The position numbers were made by a program, and so were the translations under genes. Of a stretch of DNA of 64,000 nt, positions 25,183 to 35,538 are shown piece by piece. Numbering within the stretch: position 1 is the stretch's first letter; each line of letters opens with the position of its first letter. The notes under the pieces are model-generated. The model searched no databases. It had not been told where the DNA came from and was given only the letters and a program-made list of their open reading frames with translations. This DNA is from Algoriphagus alkaliphilus (GTDB lineage: Bacteria; Bacteroidota; Bacteroidia; Cytophagales; Cyclobacteriaceae), in NCBI RefSeq assembly GCF_900103735.1, contig NZ_FMXE01000004.1, positions 124,001-188,000 on the forward strand, read 5' to 3'.

Positions 25183-25899
25183 TTATATGGGTAGTTTTCC
25201 AAGCTCAGAAAAATGGAAGTCTAATTCCTTGGAAGATAAAAGTTTTGCGGCCTGTGGGAAAATATGATTATCCTCCCGAAATATGTGCAATCGGAGCAAT
25301 TCGATCAATTCCCAACCACTGGAAAAAGCTTGCTCAAAAACAATCATACGAGAGCTGGGATCCGGGATGCGGGTTCCCAATCCAAGAAGATTGAACACTA
25401 AGGCTCCCAATTGGATAAATTTGACATGATCATCTTCCAAAAGATCTATTCCGGTCCTTGGAGGATTGCTGTGACTATGTTCACCTGTCTCAATCAGTTT
25501 TTTGTGTAAAGCCGGAAATATACTTTTTTCTTCCTTGAGATTATGGAGCAATATTTTGTTGTCAAAAAACTCAAAAAACTTCCCGAATGCCTGATTGATC
25601 TCTTTGTCAAAATGATATCCCAACTCCTTGAAATTCCTGATGGCTAACTCAAACAGTTGGATTTCCTGCAAGGCAATTTGATGTTCTGCTCGGAAAAGCT
25701 GCAAAATGGCATGCTCAGAAAGGTCAAAATCAGGGGACGCCAGCCGGTAAGCCTCCGGAGGATCCATAGGCGAGTTTTCGATATGTTCAAAATCCTTGTC
25801 TCCCATTTTTCGGACAGGATCGTTCTTTTTCATACTCTTGATGGTTTCCGGGTCTGTCTCCACTAAGCGCTTTCCGGTCTTAGGATCAATGGTTCTCAT
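25183..25899 (-). CDS. Hemerythrin-like domain protein
   Basis: This 238-residue protein has a polar N-terminal ~60 residues and then two hemerythrin-style helical pairs. The likely iron ligands are in A-E-H-Q-I-A, H-N-L-K-E-E-K-S-I-F-P, E-D-D-H-V-K-F and L-H-I-F-R-E-D-N-H-I-F-P. It is the third such protein in the window. The distinct N-terminus, with repeated acidic D-P-E/D-P-P stretches, has no motif I recognise. It begins the minus-strand unit that continues with the PLP decarboxylase. A role in O2 or NO binding or sensing is inferred from domain and context. The 286 bp upstream contain no clear dyad of the shared type. Confidence 0.8.
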   Translation of the reverse strand: MRTIDPKTGKRLVETDPETIKSMKKNDPVRKMGDKDFEHIENSPMDPPEAYRLASPDFDLSEHAILQLFRAEHQIALQEIQLFELAIRNFKELGYHFDKEINQAFGKFFEFFDNKILLHNLKEEKSIFPALHKKLIETGEHSHSNPPRTGIDLLEDDHVKFIQLGALVFNLLGLGTRIPDPSSRMIVFEQAFSSGWELIELLRLHIFREDNHIFPQAAKLLSSKELDFHFSELGKLPI

Positions 25900-26185
25900 A
25901 AATGATTATTTTACGCCAAATTGGTCTATTTTTTATCCAAATTCCCTGTCGAAAATCAGGTCTCGGGCTGAGATTTGCTTGTAAATCCTGGAAAAAAAAA
26001 ATTAAACTTTATGATTATCCGCTTCTTTGCCGGTAGATCAAAGCGATTATTGGAAATTGGCCTAAATTCTAATTTTCAGCCCCTCTTCGGTCTTCGGTCT
26101 TCCAGCCCCTAACCTATGGAAAATTCGCCTACTGGCAGAATAGCGTATATCCAAAGTAAACTTTACCCATTGTATTCAAAAAGCA

Positions 26186-26653
26186 ATGAATCCCCAACCA
26201 GAAAAAAATAAACTGAGTTCATCCGCCCTTGTCCAGGAGACTTTCAGGCATTGGCTTTCGGATCACGATCAAGTGAGGTGCCCTTTTCCCATGGAAATTC
26301 ATCAAGTACTAAGGAAAAAGACTTTTGATAAATTCTATGAATGGATTGACACATTGGATCAAAAAGGAAAGGAAGAAATGGGGGATGATTTTTTCAGGGA
26401 AAAGTTGGAGGAACTCCTCTTCGAAACCGGACTCGAACTGGTTGAGTCGGAGGATGAGAAACTGAGTATTTATTTTCCCTTTCTGATGCGTGTCGGAGAT
26501 CAGGTGCAATCGGGGGACAATGGTGCTGGGGAAATCAGTAAAGTCATCAGCAGAAGAATTGAAAAAGAGGGGGATATTAAGTTCTTTACCGTCATCCTGG
26601 AAAATCAAAAAACCAAAAGAAGCTGGGAGTCGAAATTTGAACTCCCAGCCTGA
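26186..26653 (+). CDS. Uncharacterised soluble protein (155 aa) converging on narI
   Basis: I do not recognise this gene. The product is acidic-helical over its first two thirds, with no signal peptide, membrane segment or metal motif. A short beta-rich end follows (Y-F-P-F-L-M-R-V-G-D-Q-V, then F-F-T-V-I-L-E-N). Its codon use looks like its neighbours and the frame is intact. It converges with narI (17 bp between stops), so it is not part of the nar operon. Divergent from the hemerythrin-like gene, it may share that promoter region. Confidence 0.6.
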   Translation: MNPQPEKNKLSSSALVQETFRHWLSDHDQVRCPFPMEIHQVLRKKTFDKFYEWIDTLDQKGKEEMGDDFFREKLEELLFETGLELVESEDEKLSIYFPFLMRVGDQVQSGDNGAGEISKVISRRIEKEGDIKFFTVILENQKTKRSWESKFELPA

Positions 26654-26669
26654 GGTTAAAAGCAACTAC

Positions 26670-27638
26670 TCAATTGTTTGCTGGCTTTTTTCCGGGAAAA
26701 TAATTCTTGGATTTTCGGATCATTCGGTTGTTATAATTCCAATAAACCAATTGATAGCTTCTCCAAATATAGTCCAAAGGAGCAACGAGGAAGTGCATAA
26801 ATCTGGTAAACGGAATGATTGCCACGATAAAAAAGGCAGATGCAATATGCAATTTGACTAATATGGGCATATTTGCTGCTATTTCAGTTTTAGGAGAAAA
26901 GGCAAATACTGACCATAAATAGGGTGTGAGTGAACTGGCAAACCAGGAGGATCCCCACCGATCAAAATAGGCCACTCCAATGCCTGAAATGATCTGAACC
27001 AAAAGAATTACGTAAACAACTAAATCCATCTTGGAAGAAACCATCATGATTCGATCCGTAGTGAATCTCCGGTAAATAAATAGAATCAACCCTGCCAATG
27101 CTGAAAGTGCAAATGAAAATGCAGTGGCTTCGAGAATCACCAACCGAACCGGTTCCCCATTCCATAAAATCACAGATCTGGGAAAAAGAAACGCCACCAA
27201 ATGCCCAAAGAAAAGGAACAGAATTCCCCAATGGAAAAGCTGTGATCCCCAAAAAAGGCATTTCCCTTCCAAAAACTGGGAAGAAAGCGAAGAAACCTGA
27301 AAGCCGTTTTGCCGATATCGATAAATGGATCCGATCAAGAATACTCCTAAGCACAAATAGGGAAATGCGGTAAAGAAAAAGGTATTGAAGACTGTCCCGG
27401 AATTTTGGAAACCAAAGGCCATGCCTGTGATAATCAGCCCACTCAGGACAGCAAATCCAATGAAATACCCTACCATCAGTACTCTTTTATGAGAGGCTGT
27501 ATCCAGCCTTTTTTTAACTAATATACCCGAGAGGAAAAAAGCATAAACTACAAAAAGCAAAAGAATAACTGACAAAATTCCTACAGCCAGTCCCAGCAGT
27601 GATTCTGCTTGTGTCATAGATTCAAATATTTTTTTCAT
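26670..27638 (-). CDS. narI: Respiratory nitrate reductase gamma subunit (cytochrome b)
   Basis: This is a multi-helix membrane protein of 322 residues. Its central part matches NarI: F-H-W-G-I-L-F-L-F-F-G-H near the middle and V-K-L-H-I-A-S-A-F-F-I-V...F-T-R-F-M-H-F-L-V-A-P near the end carry the heme-b histidines. It oxidises menaquinol and feeds electrons to NarH. It is longer than the E. coli protein (about 225 residues) because of extra N-terminal helices. Its start overlaps the narJ stop by 4 bp. It is the last gene of the cyt c-narGHJI operon. Confidence 0.93.
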   Translation of the reverse strand: MKKIFESMTQAESLLGLAVGILSVILLLFVVYAFFLSGILVKKRLDTASHKRVLMVGYFIGFAVLSGLIITGMAFGFQNSGTVFNTFFFTAFPYLCLGVFLIGSIYRYRQNGFQVSSLSSQFLEGKCLFWGSQLFHWGILFLFFGHLVAFLFPRSVILWNGEPVRLVILEATAFSFALSALAGLILFIYRRFTTDRIMMVSSKMDLVVYVILLVQIISGIGVAYFDRWGSSWFASSLTPYLWSVFAFSPKTEIAANMPILVKLHIASAFFIVAIIPFTRFMHFLVAPLDYIWRSYQLVYWNYNNRMIRKSKNYFPGKKPANN

Positions 27639-28348
27639 AACCTATCGGATTTTTGTTTGGGTGAAGTAAAATTTTGATGACCATACCCGGGAGGTCCTCC
27701 ACAGGAGTTGAGAAAGGGATTTATTATAGGAGGTTTAATAACAGGTAAATCTACCAACGCTTCTTTATACATGAATTCCATCAGCTCCAGCAAGCTGGAG
27801 AGTACATGCTGGTAAATGTTCCCTCCCAATTGGCCTACCATCAACAATGCTTTGTGTTTCTGCAGGATAGCTTCCTCCCTGCGCTTCATTTTTGCCGAAT
27901 CAAACTCATTTAACATTTTTTTTAACCCCGGAATCAAGATCATTGTGATCAGTTCCTCCTTAAGGTCTTGTTCTTTCAGCAGGGGTAAAAGTCTAAGTAT
28001 TTTCGGTAAATTATCAGGAAGTTCGGTACCACAGTCATTCCCAGCTTCCCGCTGTTCTCGTTTCATATGGGCTAAAAACTCTCCTCTCTTATAGTCTTCA
28101 CCAAAAATCACATAGCCCAAATCCAAAAAACAGATAGCCTGAATGTGAAAGGTTTTGGTGTATAGCTCTTCCACTTGCTCAAGTTTACTTTGGTTAACGA
28201 AATCACCAAATGGAAATAAACTAGTCGTAACTTGAGGATATTCAGCATTGATCACCTCCATGCAATGTTTGATTTGATTTGCTAGTTGGGCAGTAGGATA
28301 TTCCAGAAGCGGAGCAAATAAGGGGAATAATTGATCTTGGGTAGTCAT
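27635..28348 (-). CDS. narJ: Nitrate reductase assembly chaperone
   Basis: This all-helical protein of the TorD/NarJ family (237 residues) has L-F-A-P-L-L-E-Y-P at the N-terminus, the P-D-N-L-P-K-I-L-R-L-L motif and a Y-K-E-A-L-V-D tail. NarJ binds apo-NarG and assists molybdenum-cofactor insertion before membrane docking. It sits in the expected place between narH and narI, with a 9-bp gap to narH and a 4-bp overlap with narI. Confidence 0.93.
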   Translation of the reverse strand: MTTQDQLFPLFAPLLEYPTAQLANQIKHCMEVINAEYPQVTTSLFPFGDFVNQSKLEQVEELYTKTFHIQAICFLDLGYVIFGEDYKRGEFLAHMKREQREAGNDCGTELPDNLPKILRLLPLLKEQDLKEELITMILIPGLKKMLNEFDSAKMKRREEAILQKHKALLMVGQLGGNIYQHVLSSLLELMEFMYKEALVDLPVIKPPIINPFLNSCGGPPGYGHQNFTSPKQKSDRL

Positions 28349-28357
28349 GCTTTTGTG

Positions 28358-29851
28358 TTAAAGTCCTCTGACCGGCTTAAATTTGAAGCCGAATCCTGTC
28401 TCTCCTTTGGTATCGGCAGTAGCCTCGATCATCTCTATGGATTCCTCCCGATGTGCCGGAGGAATCACAAAGCGTTCCTCAAAGGTTGCCAGAGAAGTCA
28501 ATCTGTAAATGGCTTCTGCCTCCTCCCCACTCATATTGACTGCCGACATGGCTCCTGTAACTTCTTCCTGCGACAGGTCACCGACGGTTACGTCTCTTCG
28601 GTAGATTTTGACCCCAAGTAATTTCTTGAGTACCTGCTTTACTTTTTCCTCATTTCCTGCTGTAAATAGATTTGCGAGGTATTTCATGGGTAAGCGGGAC
28701 TTCTCAATTCCTGCCCACAGGGATTCAGTGGTGGAATCATAGATGCCATCCGCATCTACACTTGCCATGGCTGGCAACATGGGTGGCACATAGAATAAAT
28801 TGGGGAGAGTTCTGAACTCAGGGTGTAGGGGAAGCGCGATTTTCCAGACCTTCACAAACTTATACACCGGAGAATCCTGAGCAGCCTTGATCGTGGAATC
28901 TGCAATACCGTTTTCCTTGGCCTGTCGGATCACTTCAGGATCATAGGGATCCAGATAGATATCCAATTGGGCATCCACCAGCTGATCTTCATCACAGGAA
29001 GCGACTTGCACTATCTTATCCGCATCGTAGAGCATGACCCCCAAGTACCGGATTCTTCCTACACAGGAATGCATACAGGCAGGGGCCTGTCCGGATTCCA
29101 ATCGGGGATAGCAGAGGATGCATTTTTCGGATTTGCCTGTACTCCAGTTGTAATAACTTTTTTTATAAGGACAGGCTGTTACGCACATTCTCCAAGCCCG
29201 GCATCTTTCCTGATTGATCAGGACCACGCCATCTTCGCCTCTTTTATAAATGGCTCCTGAGGGACAAGAACCCACACAAGCCGGATTCAGACAATGGTTA
29301 CAAATCCGGGGTAAATAGTGGAATGTCATCCGTTCCAACTGGAAAAGACTTTCCTGCTCGGCGGCACTGAGGTCTTTGAAATTGACGTCATTCCGGGCAT
29401 AGTCAGGCGAACCGCCCAGATCATCGTCCCAGTTGGGTCCGGCTTTGATATCGATGGGCTCTCCTGTCACAAGCGAAACCGGCCTTGCAGTGGGCTGATC
29501 GTCTCCCTCGGGAGCATTGAAAAGATCCTCGTACTTGTATGTCCAAGGCTCGTAGTAATCTTCCAAAATGGGCAGGTGGGGATTGTGGAAAATGTTTTTG
29601 AGACCACGAAGTTTTCCAGCTCCCTTGAGGGAAACAGAGTTTCCGTTTTTCTCCCAGCCTCCTTTGTAGATGTCCTGATCTTCCCATTTGGTAGGATATC
29701 CGGTGCCGGGCTTGGTTTCCACATTGTTCCACCACATGTATTCGGCTCCTTTTCTGTCGGTCCAGATGTTTTTACAGGCAATCGAGCAGGTATGGCACCC
29801 AATACATTTGTCGAGGTGGAAGACCATTGATATTTGCGATCTGATATTCAT
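28358..29851 (-). CDS. narH: Respiratory nitrate reductase beta subunit
   Basis: This Fe-S electron-transfer subunit has 497 residues. The cysteine clusters are C-I-G-C-H-T-C-S-I-A-C, C-N-H-C-L-N-P-A-C-V-G-S-C, C-R-A-W-R-M-C-V-T-A-C and C-I-L-C-...-C-M-H-S-C. In the third, Trp replaces one Cys, as in other NarH proteins, giving the [3Fe-4S] cluster. The subunit passes electrons from NarI hemes to NarG on the cytoplasmic side. It lies 28 bp downstream of narG. Confidence 0.97.
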   Translation of the reverse strand: MNIRSQISMVFHLDKCIGCHTCSIACKNIWTDRKGAEYMWWNNVETKPGTGYPTKWEDQDIYKGGWEKNGNSVSLKGAGKLRGLKNIFHNPHLPILEDYYEPWTYKYEDLFNAPEGDDQPTARPVSLVTGEPIDIKAGPNWDDDLGGSPDYARNDVNFKDLSAAEQESLFQLERMTFHYLPRICNHCLNPACVGSCPSGAIYKRGEDGVVLINQERCRAWRMCVTACPYKKSYYNWSTGKSEKCILCYPRLESGQAPACMHSCVGRIRYLGVMLYDADKIVQVASCDEDQLVDAQLDIYLDPYDPEVIRQAKENGIADSTIKAAQDSPVYKFVKVWKIALPLHPEFRTLPNLFYVPPMLPAMASVDADGIYDSTTESLWAGIEKSRLPMKYLANLFTAGNEEKVKQVLKKLLGVKIYRRDVTVGDLSQEEVTGAMSAVNMSGEEAEAIYRLTSLATFEERFVIPPAHREESIEMIEATADTKGETGFGFKFKPVRGL

Positions 29852-29879
29852 GTCTGAGATACTTTGGGTTAACGATTGA

Positions 29880-32800
29880 TTAGAATACTACCTTGTCCAT
29901 TTTCCTGACCAGTAAATGGGTGTCCCTGTTTACCCCTACAGGCCCCCAGTAATTGAAGTGGTAGGTGAATTGGCCATAACCGCCGACCATCAGGTTAGGC
30001 TTCAAATGGACTCGGGTGAAGCTGTTGTGTCCACCGGCCCTCCTGTTGCCTCTCACTTGTGATTTGGGCACAGAATAAGTCCGCTCCGGAGAGTGGTACA
30101 CAATACAAACTCCCTTCGGAATTCTTGCACTGACGCAGGCACGGGTACAATAGACTCCATGGTCGTTGTAGCATTCTACCCAATCGTTGTCCTTGATGCC
30201 CAGTTCTGCGGCATCTTGTTCATTGATCCAGCAGGGTTCCATCCCACGGGATAATGTCAGCATCCTTAGCGTATCCCCATAGGTGGAGTGTATATGCCAT
30301 TTTCCATGTGGGGTGAGACAATTGAGCATCTTGGCTTTGCCATCATTGACCGTCTTTCTTAAGTCTCCATATACCTCAGGCAAGGGGGATGGCTTATATG
30401 TAGGCAAATGCTCCCCAAAGGCGATATAGCCATCGTGATCGAGGTAGAAGTGCTGCCTTCCGGTCAAGGTGCGCCAAGGAACTAACCTGTCTACGTTATA
30501 AGTGTAGGCCGCATAAGCCCTGCCATCGTTCATCAGTCCGGACCAAACCGGGGAAGTGTTGTACCTTCGGGGCTGGGCCTGAAGAGCTTTGTAATCTAAA
30601 AGAACATCCTTGCTTCCTTCTCCAAGGTCCGCCAATATCAGTCCGGTTTTTTCCTCCATGTTTTTGTAGGCACGGTAGTTCAGCTTGCCGTTGGTCAGGG
30701 TAGAGAGCTTCAATACCGCATTGGCTGCTTCCACATCTTCTTTGATGGAAGGATAGGTGGTGCCGTTTTCCTGAAGAGTATTTCTAGGGGCATTGACCAT
30801 TTCGGCATAGACATCCTCGCACATATAATGGTTGCCATGGGCTCCAAGTCCTTTTTTGGCAATGTTGGGGCCAAGGGTAATGTACTTTTGATAAATGCGT
30901 GTGTAATCCCGTTCCACCAAAGCCATTTTGTGCATGGTCTTGCCTGGGATGGGTTCGCATTCTCCTTTGGACCAATCCTGAAGTTTGGTCTGGGAAATCT
31001 CATCCACCGTATCGTGAGAAAGCGGCAGGTTCACCAGATCGGTTTTGGGTTCCGGGATGTATTTTTCGGCCAATTCTGAGACCTTTTTTGCAATTGCCTG
31101 GAAAATCTGCCAGTCGGTCTTAGACTCCCAGACCGGAGGAATAGCTTCTGAAAGCGGATGGATAAATGAGTGCAGATCCGTACTGTTCAGATCGGCCTTT
31201 TCATACCAAGAGGCTGTAGGAAGGACAATGTCCGAATAGAGTGCAGAAGTATCCATCCGGAAATTGATGTCTATCACCAGGTCCATTTTCCCGGAAGGGG
31301 CAGATTCTCTGTATACAATGTCTTTGACAAACTCTTCTGCCACTTCATCGGCAATGTCATTGTGATGGGTACCCAAATAATGGTTGAGCATGTATTCATG
31401 TCCTTTGGCTGAAGACATCAGGGCATTGCCCCTCCAGATAAACCATACCCTGGGGAAGTTGACCGGATCATCAGGATCTACCACAGAGTGAAGCAATTCT
31501 TTGGATTTGAGCTTTTCTACCACATGCGCGAATACCTTTTCATCCGTGTCTGCCCCGGCTTTTCTGGCCTCTTCGACGATTGCAAAATTGTGCTTGTTGT
31601 ATTGGGGATAGAAGGGCATCCAACCGTTTCTCACCGACATTACCACCCAATCTGCGGAGTGCATGTTGCCGAGAGGGTTTTCTCCCTCAGGAATGGAATT
31701 GTAGGTGGCCTGATTGCCATCATAGCGCCATTGGTCTGAATTGATATAGTGCCAAATGGGTGCTTGCTGAAGCCGGTTGGCCCCTTGCCAATCTTTGGCA
31801 CCCATGATGGCCCCCCAGCTTTCGGCCGGTGCCAGTTTTTCCTGCCCCACATAGTGGTTCATGCCACCGCCATTGACGCCATTGCACCCGGTGAGCATTT
31901 GTGTCATGATGGAGGCACGGTACATGAGGTTGCCGTGGAACCAGTGATTGATCGCAGCACCTACAATCACCATACATTTTCCATTAGTGGCTTCAGCAGT
32001 ACTTGCCCATTCTTCGGCAAATTTAATCACTGTTTTCCGTCCTATTCCAGTGAATATCTCTTGCCAAGCTGGAGTATAGGCTTCCTCTTTGTTGTCATAA
32101 TCCTCCGGATAGCTCCCTTCAAGTCCACGCCCTACCCCGTAATGTCCCATCATGAGGTCGTAAATGGTAGTCACCGGAACTTTTCTTCCATCAACCGTAT
32201 CGATGTAGCGGACAGGAACACCACGTTTGCTATGCTTGCTTAAACCATACTCCGGAAAATCCACCATCAATACATCATCCTGTTTTCCTAAAAGTGTCAG
32301 GAGCGGATCATATTGTTCATTGGTCTCCCCATCCTCATACTTGAGGTTCCATTTTCCTTTTTCCTTTCCCCAACGATAGCCTACTGTACCTTTTGGTGAT
32401 TTTAGGTCCTCACTTTCTGCATCAATACACAAAAACTTCCAATCCCCGTGCTCCACATCCTGATACTTGGGAATATGGTTGGCGCGAAGGACTTTCCCTG
32501 CTTCAAAATAATTGTCTTTTGGATTTAACTCTACGAGAAAAGTAGCATCGGTGTAGCGTTTGGTGTACTCGAGGAAATAAGGAGTCTGCTTTTGGTGGTG
32601 CCATTCTTTGAGGATGATATGTGTGACCGCCATCCAAAATGCCCCATCCGAACCTGCATGACAGGGAATCCACTGGTCTGCATGTTTGGCGACCATACTG
32701 AAATCCGGGGACATCACCACTGTCTTGGTGCCATTGTGTCTGGATTCGGAGAAAAAGTGGATATCAGGTGTCCGGGTCATACCCAGGTTGGCACCCATGG

Positions 32801-33503
32801 ACACGCAAAACTTGGAATTGTACCAGTCGGCACTTTCGCAGACATCGGTCTGCTCGCCCCAGATTTCAGGAAACGCATTGGGCAGGTCACAGTACCAATC
32901 ATAAAAGCTCAAATTAACCCCGCCCATCAACTGCAGGTATCGTGCACCGGAAGCGTAACTCATCATGGACATGGCCGGAATCGGGGAAAAGCCGATCAGA
33001 CGGTCAGGGCCATAGGTTTTGACTGTGTAGAGATTGGAGGCGGCAATCAGCTCCAAGACCTCATCCCATTGAACCCTCCGGAAGCCGCCTTTGCCCCTTG
33101 CCCGTTGGTATCTAGCCCGCTTTTCCGGATCGTTTTGGATATTGGCCCAGGCCTGATAAGGATCCCCGGTTTTGGATTTTTCGGCTTTGTATAAATCCAG
33201 CAATGCCCCCCGCATCAAGGGGAATTTGACCCGAATAGGGCTGTATAAGTACCAGGAATAAGAAATGCCACGTTGACAACCCCGAGGCTCGTAAGGAGGT
33301 AATCCGTTTTCCAAAAGAGGGTAATCCAAAGCCTGCATTTCCCAGACGACGATGCCGTCCTTAACGTGAATATTCCAGCTACAGCCGCCCGTACAGTTCA
33401 CTCCGTGGGTACTTCGTACGACCTTGTCATATTGCCATCTGTTTCGGTAAAATTCCTCCCATTTCCGGGTTTTGGGGGAGATGATATCTTCTATCCAGCT
33501 CAT
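29880..33503 (-). CDS. narG: Respiratory nitrate reductase alpha (catalytic) subunit
   Basis: This 1207-residue membrane-bound nitrate reductase has the NarG-specific FS0 cluster ligands H33-x3-C37-x3-C41-x34-C76. The Mo-ligating aspartate lies in W-Y-C-D-L-P. The N-terminus has the vestigial Tat-like [11 protein letters not shown] region without a cleavable signal. It reduces nitrate to nitrite in the cytoplasm with bis-MGD, which explains the nearby moaCB and mobA. It follows the diheme cytochrome c by 17 bp and precedes narH. Length and order match canonical NarGHJI. Confidence 0.98.
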   Translation of the reverse strand: MSWIEDIISPKTRKWEEFYRNRWQYDKVVRSTHGVNCTGGCSWNIHVKDGIVVWEMQALDYPLLENGLPPYEPRGCQRGISYSWYLYSPIRVKFPLMRGALLDLYKAEKSKTGDPYQAWANIQNDPEKRARYQRARGKGGFRRVQWDEVLELIAASNLYTVKTYGPDRLIGFSPIPAMSMMSYASGARYLQLMGGVNLSFYDWYCDLPNAFPEIWGEQTDVCESADWYNSKFCVSMGANLGMTRTPDIHFFSESRHNGTKTVVMSPDFSMVAKHADQWIPCHAGSDGAFWMAVTHIILKEWHHQKQTPYFLEYTKRYTDATFLVELNPKDNYFEAGKVLRANHIPKYQDVEHGDWKFLCIDAESEDLKSPKGTVGYRWGKEKGKWNLKYEDGETNEQYDPLLTLLGKQDDVLMVDFPEYGLSKHSKRGVPVRYIDTVDGRKVPVTTIYDLMMGHYGVGRGLEGSYPEDYDNKEEAYTPAWQEIFTGIGRKTVIKFAEEWASTAEATNGKCMVIVGAAINHWFHGNLMYRASIMTQMLTGCNGVNGGGMNHYVGQEKLAPAESWGAIMGAKDWQGANRLQQAPIWHYINSDQWRYDGNQATYNSIPEGENPLGNMHSADWVVMSVRNGWMPFYPQYNKHNFAIVEEARKAGADTDEKVFAHVVEKLKSKELLHSVVDPDDPVNFPRVWFIWRGNALMSSAKGHEYMLNHYLGTHHNDIADEVAEEFVKDIVYRESAPSGKMDLVIDINFRMDTSALYSDIVLPTASWYEKADLNSTDLHSFIHPLSEAIPPVWESKTDWQIFQAIAKKVSELAEKYIPEPKTDLVNLPLSHDTVDEISQTKLQDWSKGECEPIPGKTMHKMALVERDYTRIYQKYITLGPNIAKKGLGAHGNHYMCEDVYAEMVNAPRNTLQENGTTYPSIKEDVEAANAVLKLSTLTNGKLNYRAYKNMEEKTGLILADLGEGSKDVLLDYKALQAQPRRYNTSPVWSGLMNDGRAYAAYTYNVDRLVPWRTLTGRQHFYLDHDGYIAFGEHLPTYKPSPLPEVYGDLRKTVNDGKAKMLNCLTPHGKWHIHSTYGDTLRMLTLSRGMEPCWINEQDAAELGIKDNDWVECYNDHGVYCTRACVSARIPKGVCIVYHSPERTYSVPKSQVRGNRRAGGHNSFTRVHLKPNLMVGGYGQFTYHFNYWGPVGVNRDTHLLVRKMDKVVF

Positions 33504-33520
33504 TTTGGGAGTATTTAGGG

Positions 33521-34420
33521 TTAAATGGATGTTAATTGACGTTTAAATATTTTTGACTTTACAGAGGAAGGCTTTCTCTTTTTCCAAATCAATCCTACTA
33601 AGAAAATGATTAAAGCAAATCCGCCAAGTCCCCATTTGAAGAATACAAAATCAGCGCTTACCAAGGCTTGATTGGATGATTTTGAATCTACATCCTGAAG
33701 AAATGCTGTCAAGAAAACCACTTCTTTATCTGTCAGTTTGTGTGATTTATAAGCCTCGGACATAACAGGATAGGGAGGGAAATTGACGATGCTTCGAATG
33801 GCGTCGTCACCAAGTCGAGTATAAACCTCCGTGAGATCTTTGGCCAGCAGTCCACCGGCTGCCACATCCTTATTGTTGGCATGATGGCATGAAATGCAGG
33901 AAGTGCCTCCATTTTCAAATGAATCAGATCCCGAAAACAAGGCTCTTCCCATTTTTACCTCCTGGTGTGAGTAATTAATAACCAATGCTGGAGCAGGAAG
34001 AGTTGAAGCTGCGGTTCCTGAAGCAGCCTCACCGGCCAAATAAGCGTACAATGCACTCAGATCAGCATCGCTCAAGTGAGGGTTGTCCGGCATGACCAAC
34101 TGGTTGAATTCCTGAAAAATTGCCTGAGCATCAGGATTTCCCGAATTGATAAAAGCCCGGGAACTTTTTACAAATTGTTTAAACCACTCTTCTGACCTTC
34201 GGGTGGTCACCTGCTTCAAATCAGGCCCGACCAATTTCATCCCTAGCTTATGGCAAGCAGAGCAGTCACTTTTAAAAATTGTGGCTCCATCTTGGCCAAA
34301 TGTCAAACTTGGCAACAAAAAGAGTACAACAAAACCAATTTTAAGATTTTTTTGTCTTAAATAATGAAAGAGCTTTTTCCGTTCTGTATTTTGGTTTTTT
34401 TTTACAAGGTTCTGATCCAT
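33521..34420 (-). CDS. Diheme cytochrome c with C-terminal membrane anchor, first gene of nar operon
   Basis: Two C-x-x-C-H heme sites are seen: C53-S-A-C-H and C175-I-S-C-H. A signal peptide precedes the first (hydrophobic run ending T-F-G-Q), and one transmembrane helix followed by a basic tail lies near the C-terminus (about residues 257-280). The cytochrome domains should be periplasmic. It is co-transcribed with narGHJI (17 bp to narG). Some nitrate reductase operons include a NarC-like cytochrome c; the electron route here is not known. A copy of the shared dyad lies 113 bp upstream. Confidence 0.9.
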   Translation of the reverse strand: MDQNLVKKNQNTERKKLFHYLRQKNLKIGFVVLFLLPSLTFGQDGATIFKSDCSACHKLGMKLVGPDLKQVTTRRSEEWFKQFVKSSRAFINSGNPDAQAIFQEFNQLVMPDNPHLSDADLSALYAYLAGEAASGTAASTLPAPALVINYSHQEVKMGRALFSGSDSFENGGTSCISCHHANNKDVAAGGLLAKDLTEVYTRLGDDAIRSIVNFPPYPVMSEAYKSHKLTDKEVVFLTAFLQDVDSKSSNQALVSADFVFFKWGLGGFALIIFLVGLIWKKRKPSSVKSKIFKRQLTSI

Positions 34421-34532
34421 ATTCTCAGGATTTAAATTGAATTCAACGATTACAACGCAACTCCAATATAGTCCAACTTAAAACCAATAAAACTGACAAT
34501 CGTCATGTTCTTAATTGAAAAATCTCATGAAA

Positions 34533-34552
34533 AAAGGATTATTTTATCCTTT
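34533..34552. promoter_or_regulatory. Dyad operator upstream of cyt c-narGHJI
   Basis: The site is AAAGGAT-N6-ATCCTTT with perfect 7-bp arms, followed by ATTA as at the other sites. It lies 113 bp before the cytochrome c start. I do not find a TAnnTTTG at the 28-bp spacing; a weaker TATATTGG lies nearer the gene on the minus strand (34466-34473). Confidence 0.5.
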
Positions 34553-34739
34553 ATTAAAAAGAGAATACTAATTCTTTGGTTTTCTGATTTTACTCCATTC
34601 CCTAAAAGAAAGAGTATTTCAAATTTTTATTTGAAATACTCGTGTCATGTCATAAATACTTTGACGGTTAAATGGTTTTTTGTAGCTCTATAAAAAAACT
34701 ATGGCAAAGTACTAGGTTACCTTATCCCAAAAGGAAAGA

Positions 34740-35310
34740 TAAGAACTGCAGTCCTTCACTGAAGGAGGGACACAAACTTCAAAAAAAGTAATTCATGAAT
34801 TGATATTACTCAATTGTGATGAAGGTGCATTTTCAGATAAAATAAAGAATGAAAAATTAGCCAGAATTCTTTAAACCGGTGAAAGGACGCTCGATCTGTT
34901 GAAAAAGAAGTTTGTAGAAGTTAGGCAATGATGCCGCATTGGAAAACAGGCCTACCACCAGAGTATATTATCGCAAAGCAGATGGGATTGTACCAACAAT
35001 ATGCATGGATGAGTCACCCAAACAGCTGATTAAAGAAACCAGACTGCCGATATAGATGAAGCCCGGTCAGGAAACCAAGGGGGACTTTGAATACGAGCTC
35101 TGGGGGGTAGCCAACACATTTTTGGCATCAGAACCATTAACAGGCAAAAGAAATGTCGAGGTTACAGATCGGAAAATAAAAAAAGATTGGGCTAAGTTTA
35201 CCAACAAATAGCCGACGACTGGTTTAAGGATGCCCAAAAAATAACGCTTGTAATGGATAATTTGAGTACTCATAAACCGTCAACCTTATTTGAAGCTTTT
35301 GATCTTTAAA
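34740..35310 (+). mobile_element. Decayed IS630-family transposase
   Basis: No long frame remains, but pieces in shifting frames read like an IS630-type transposase. A helix-turn-helix part (V-I-H-E-L-I-L-L-N-C-D-E-G-A-F) comes first, then C-M-D-E-S-P-K-Q-L-I-K-E-T-R-L-P-I, then D-F-E-Y-E-L-W-G-V-A-N-T-F with E-P-L-T-G-K-R. The D-N-L-S-T-H-K-P motif lies at 35251-35279. Several stops and frameshifts make it inactive. I could not define terminal inverted repeats. It lies between the nar operon promoter and the fasciclin promoter. Confidence 0.75.
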
Positions 35311-35413
35311 ATTCGAATACCCCTATTGTACATTAGTTGAATTACCCAATTAGATAGTTATCTGTGTATTTTGTTTTCATAAAAATCAAACTTAAGACAA
35401 GATAAAAAATAAT

Positions 35414-35455
35414 AAGGGATTTATTTGTCTTTTATTATTTGATTAAATACATTTG
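35414..35455 (+). promoter_or_regulatory. Dyad operator and -7 element upstream of fasciclin gene
   Basis: AAGGGAT-N6-GTCTTTT at 35414-35433 fits the shared dyad, with AATA and ATTA outside the arms. TACATTTG at 35448-35455 fits TAnnTTTG exactly. The centre-to-centre distance is 28 bp, the same as at the ric promoter. The start codon is 83 bp downstream of the -7 element. Confidence 0.6.
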
Positions 35456-35538
35456 ATCAAGCAAAATAGTAGGCTAAAAAAGTGAAAGTTTAAATTTCGG
35501 ACAAAAAGATCCACTATAACCCTTTATTCCACAGAATC

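Noticed and set aside
25930-25960. GGTC...ATCC stretch upstream of the hemerythrin-like gene considered as another dyad copy
   Set aside because: The spacing and outer bases do not match the consensus.
32592-33194. 200-residue plus-strand frame inside narG
   Set aside because: narG is certain on the other strand; this is an antisense frame without domain features.
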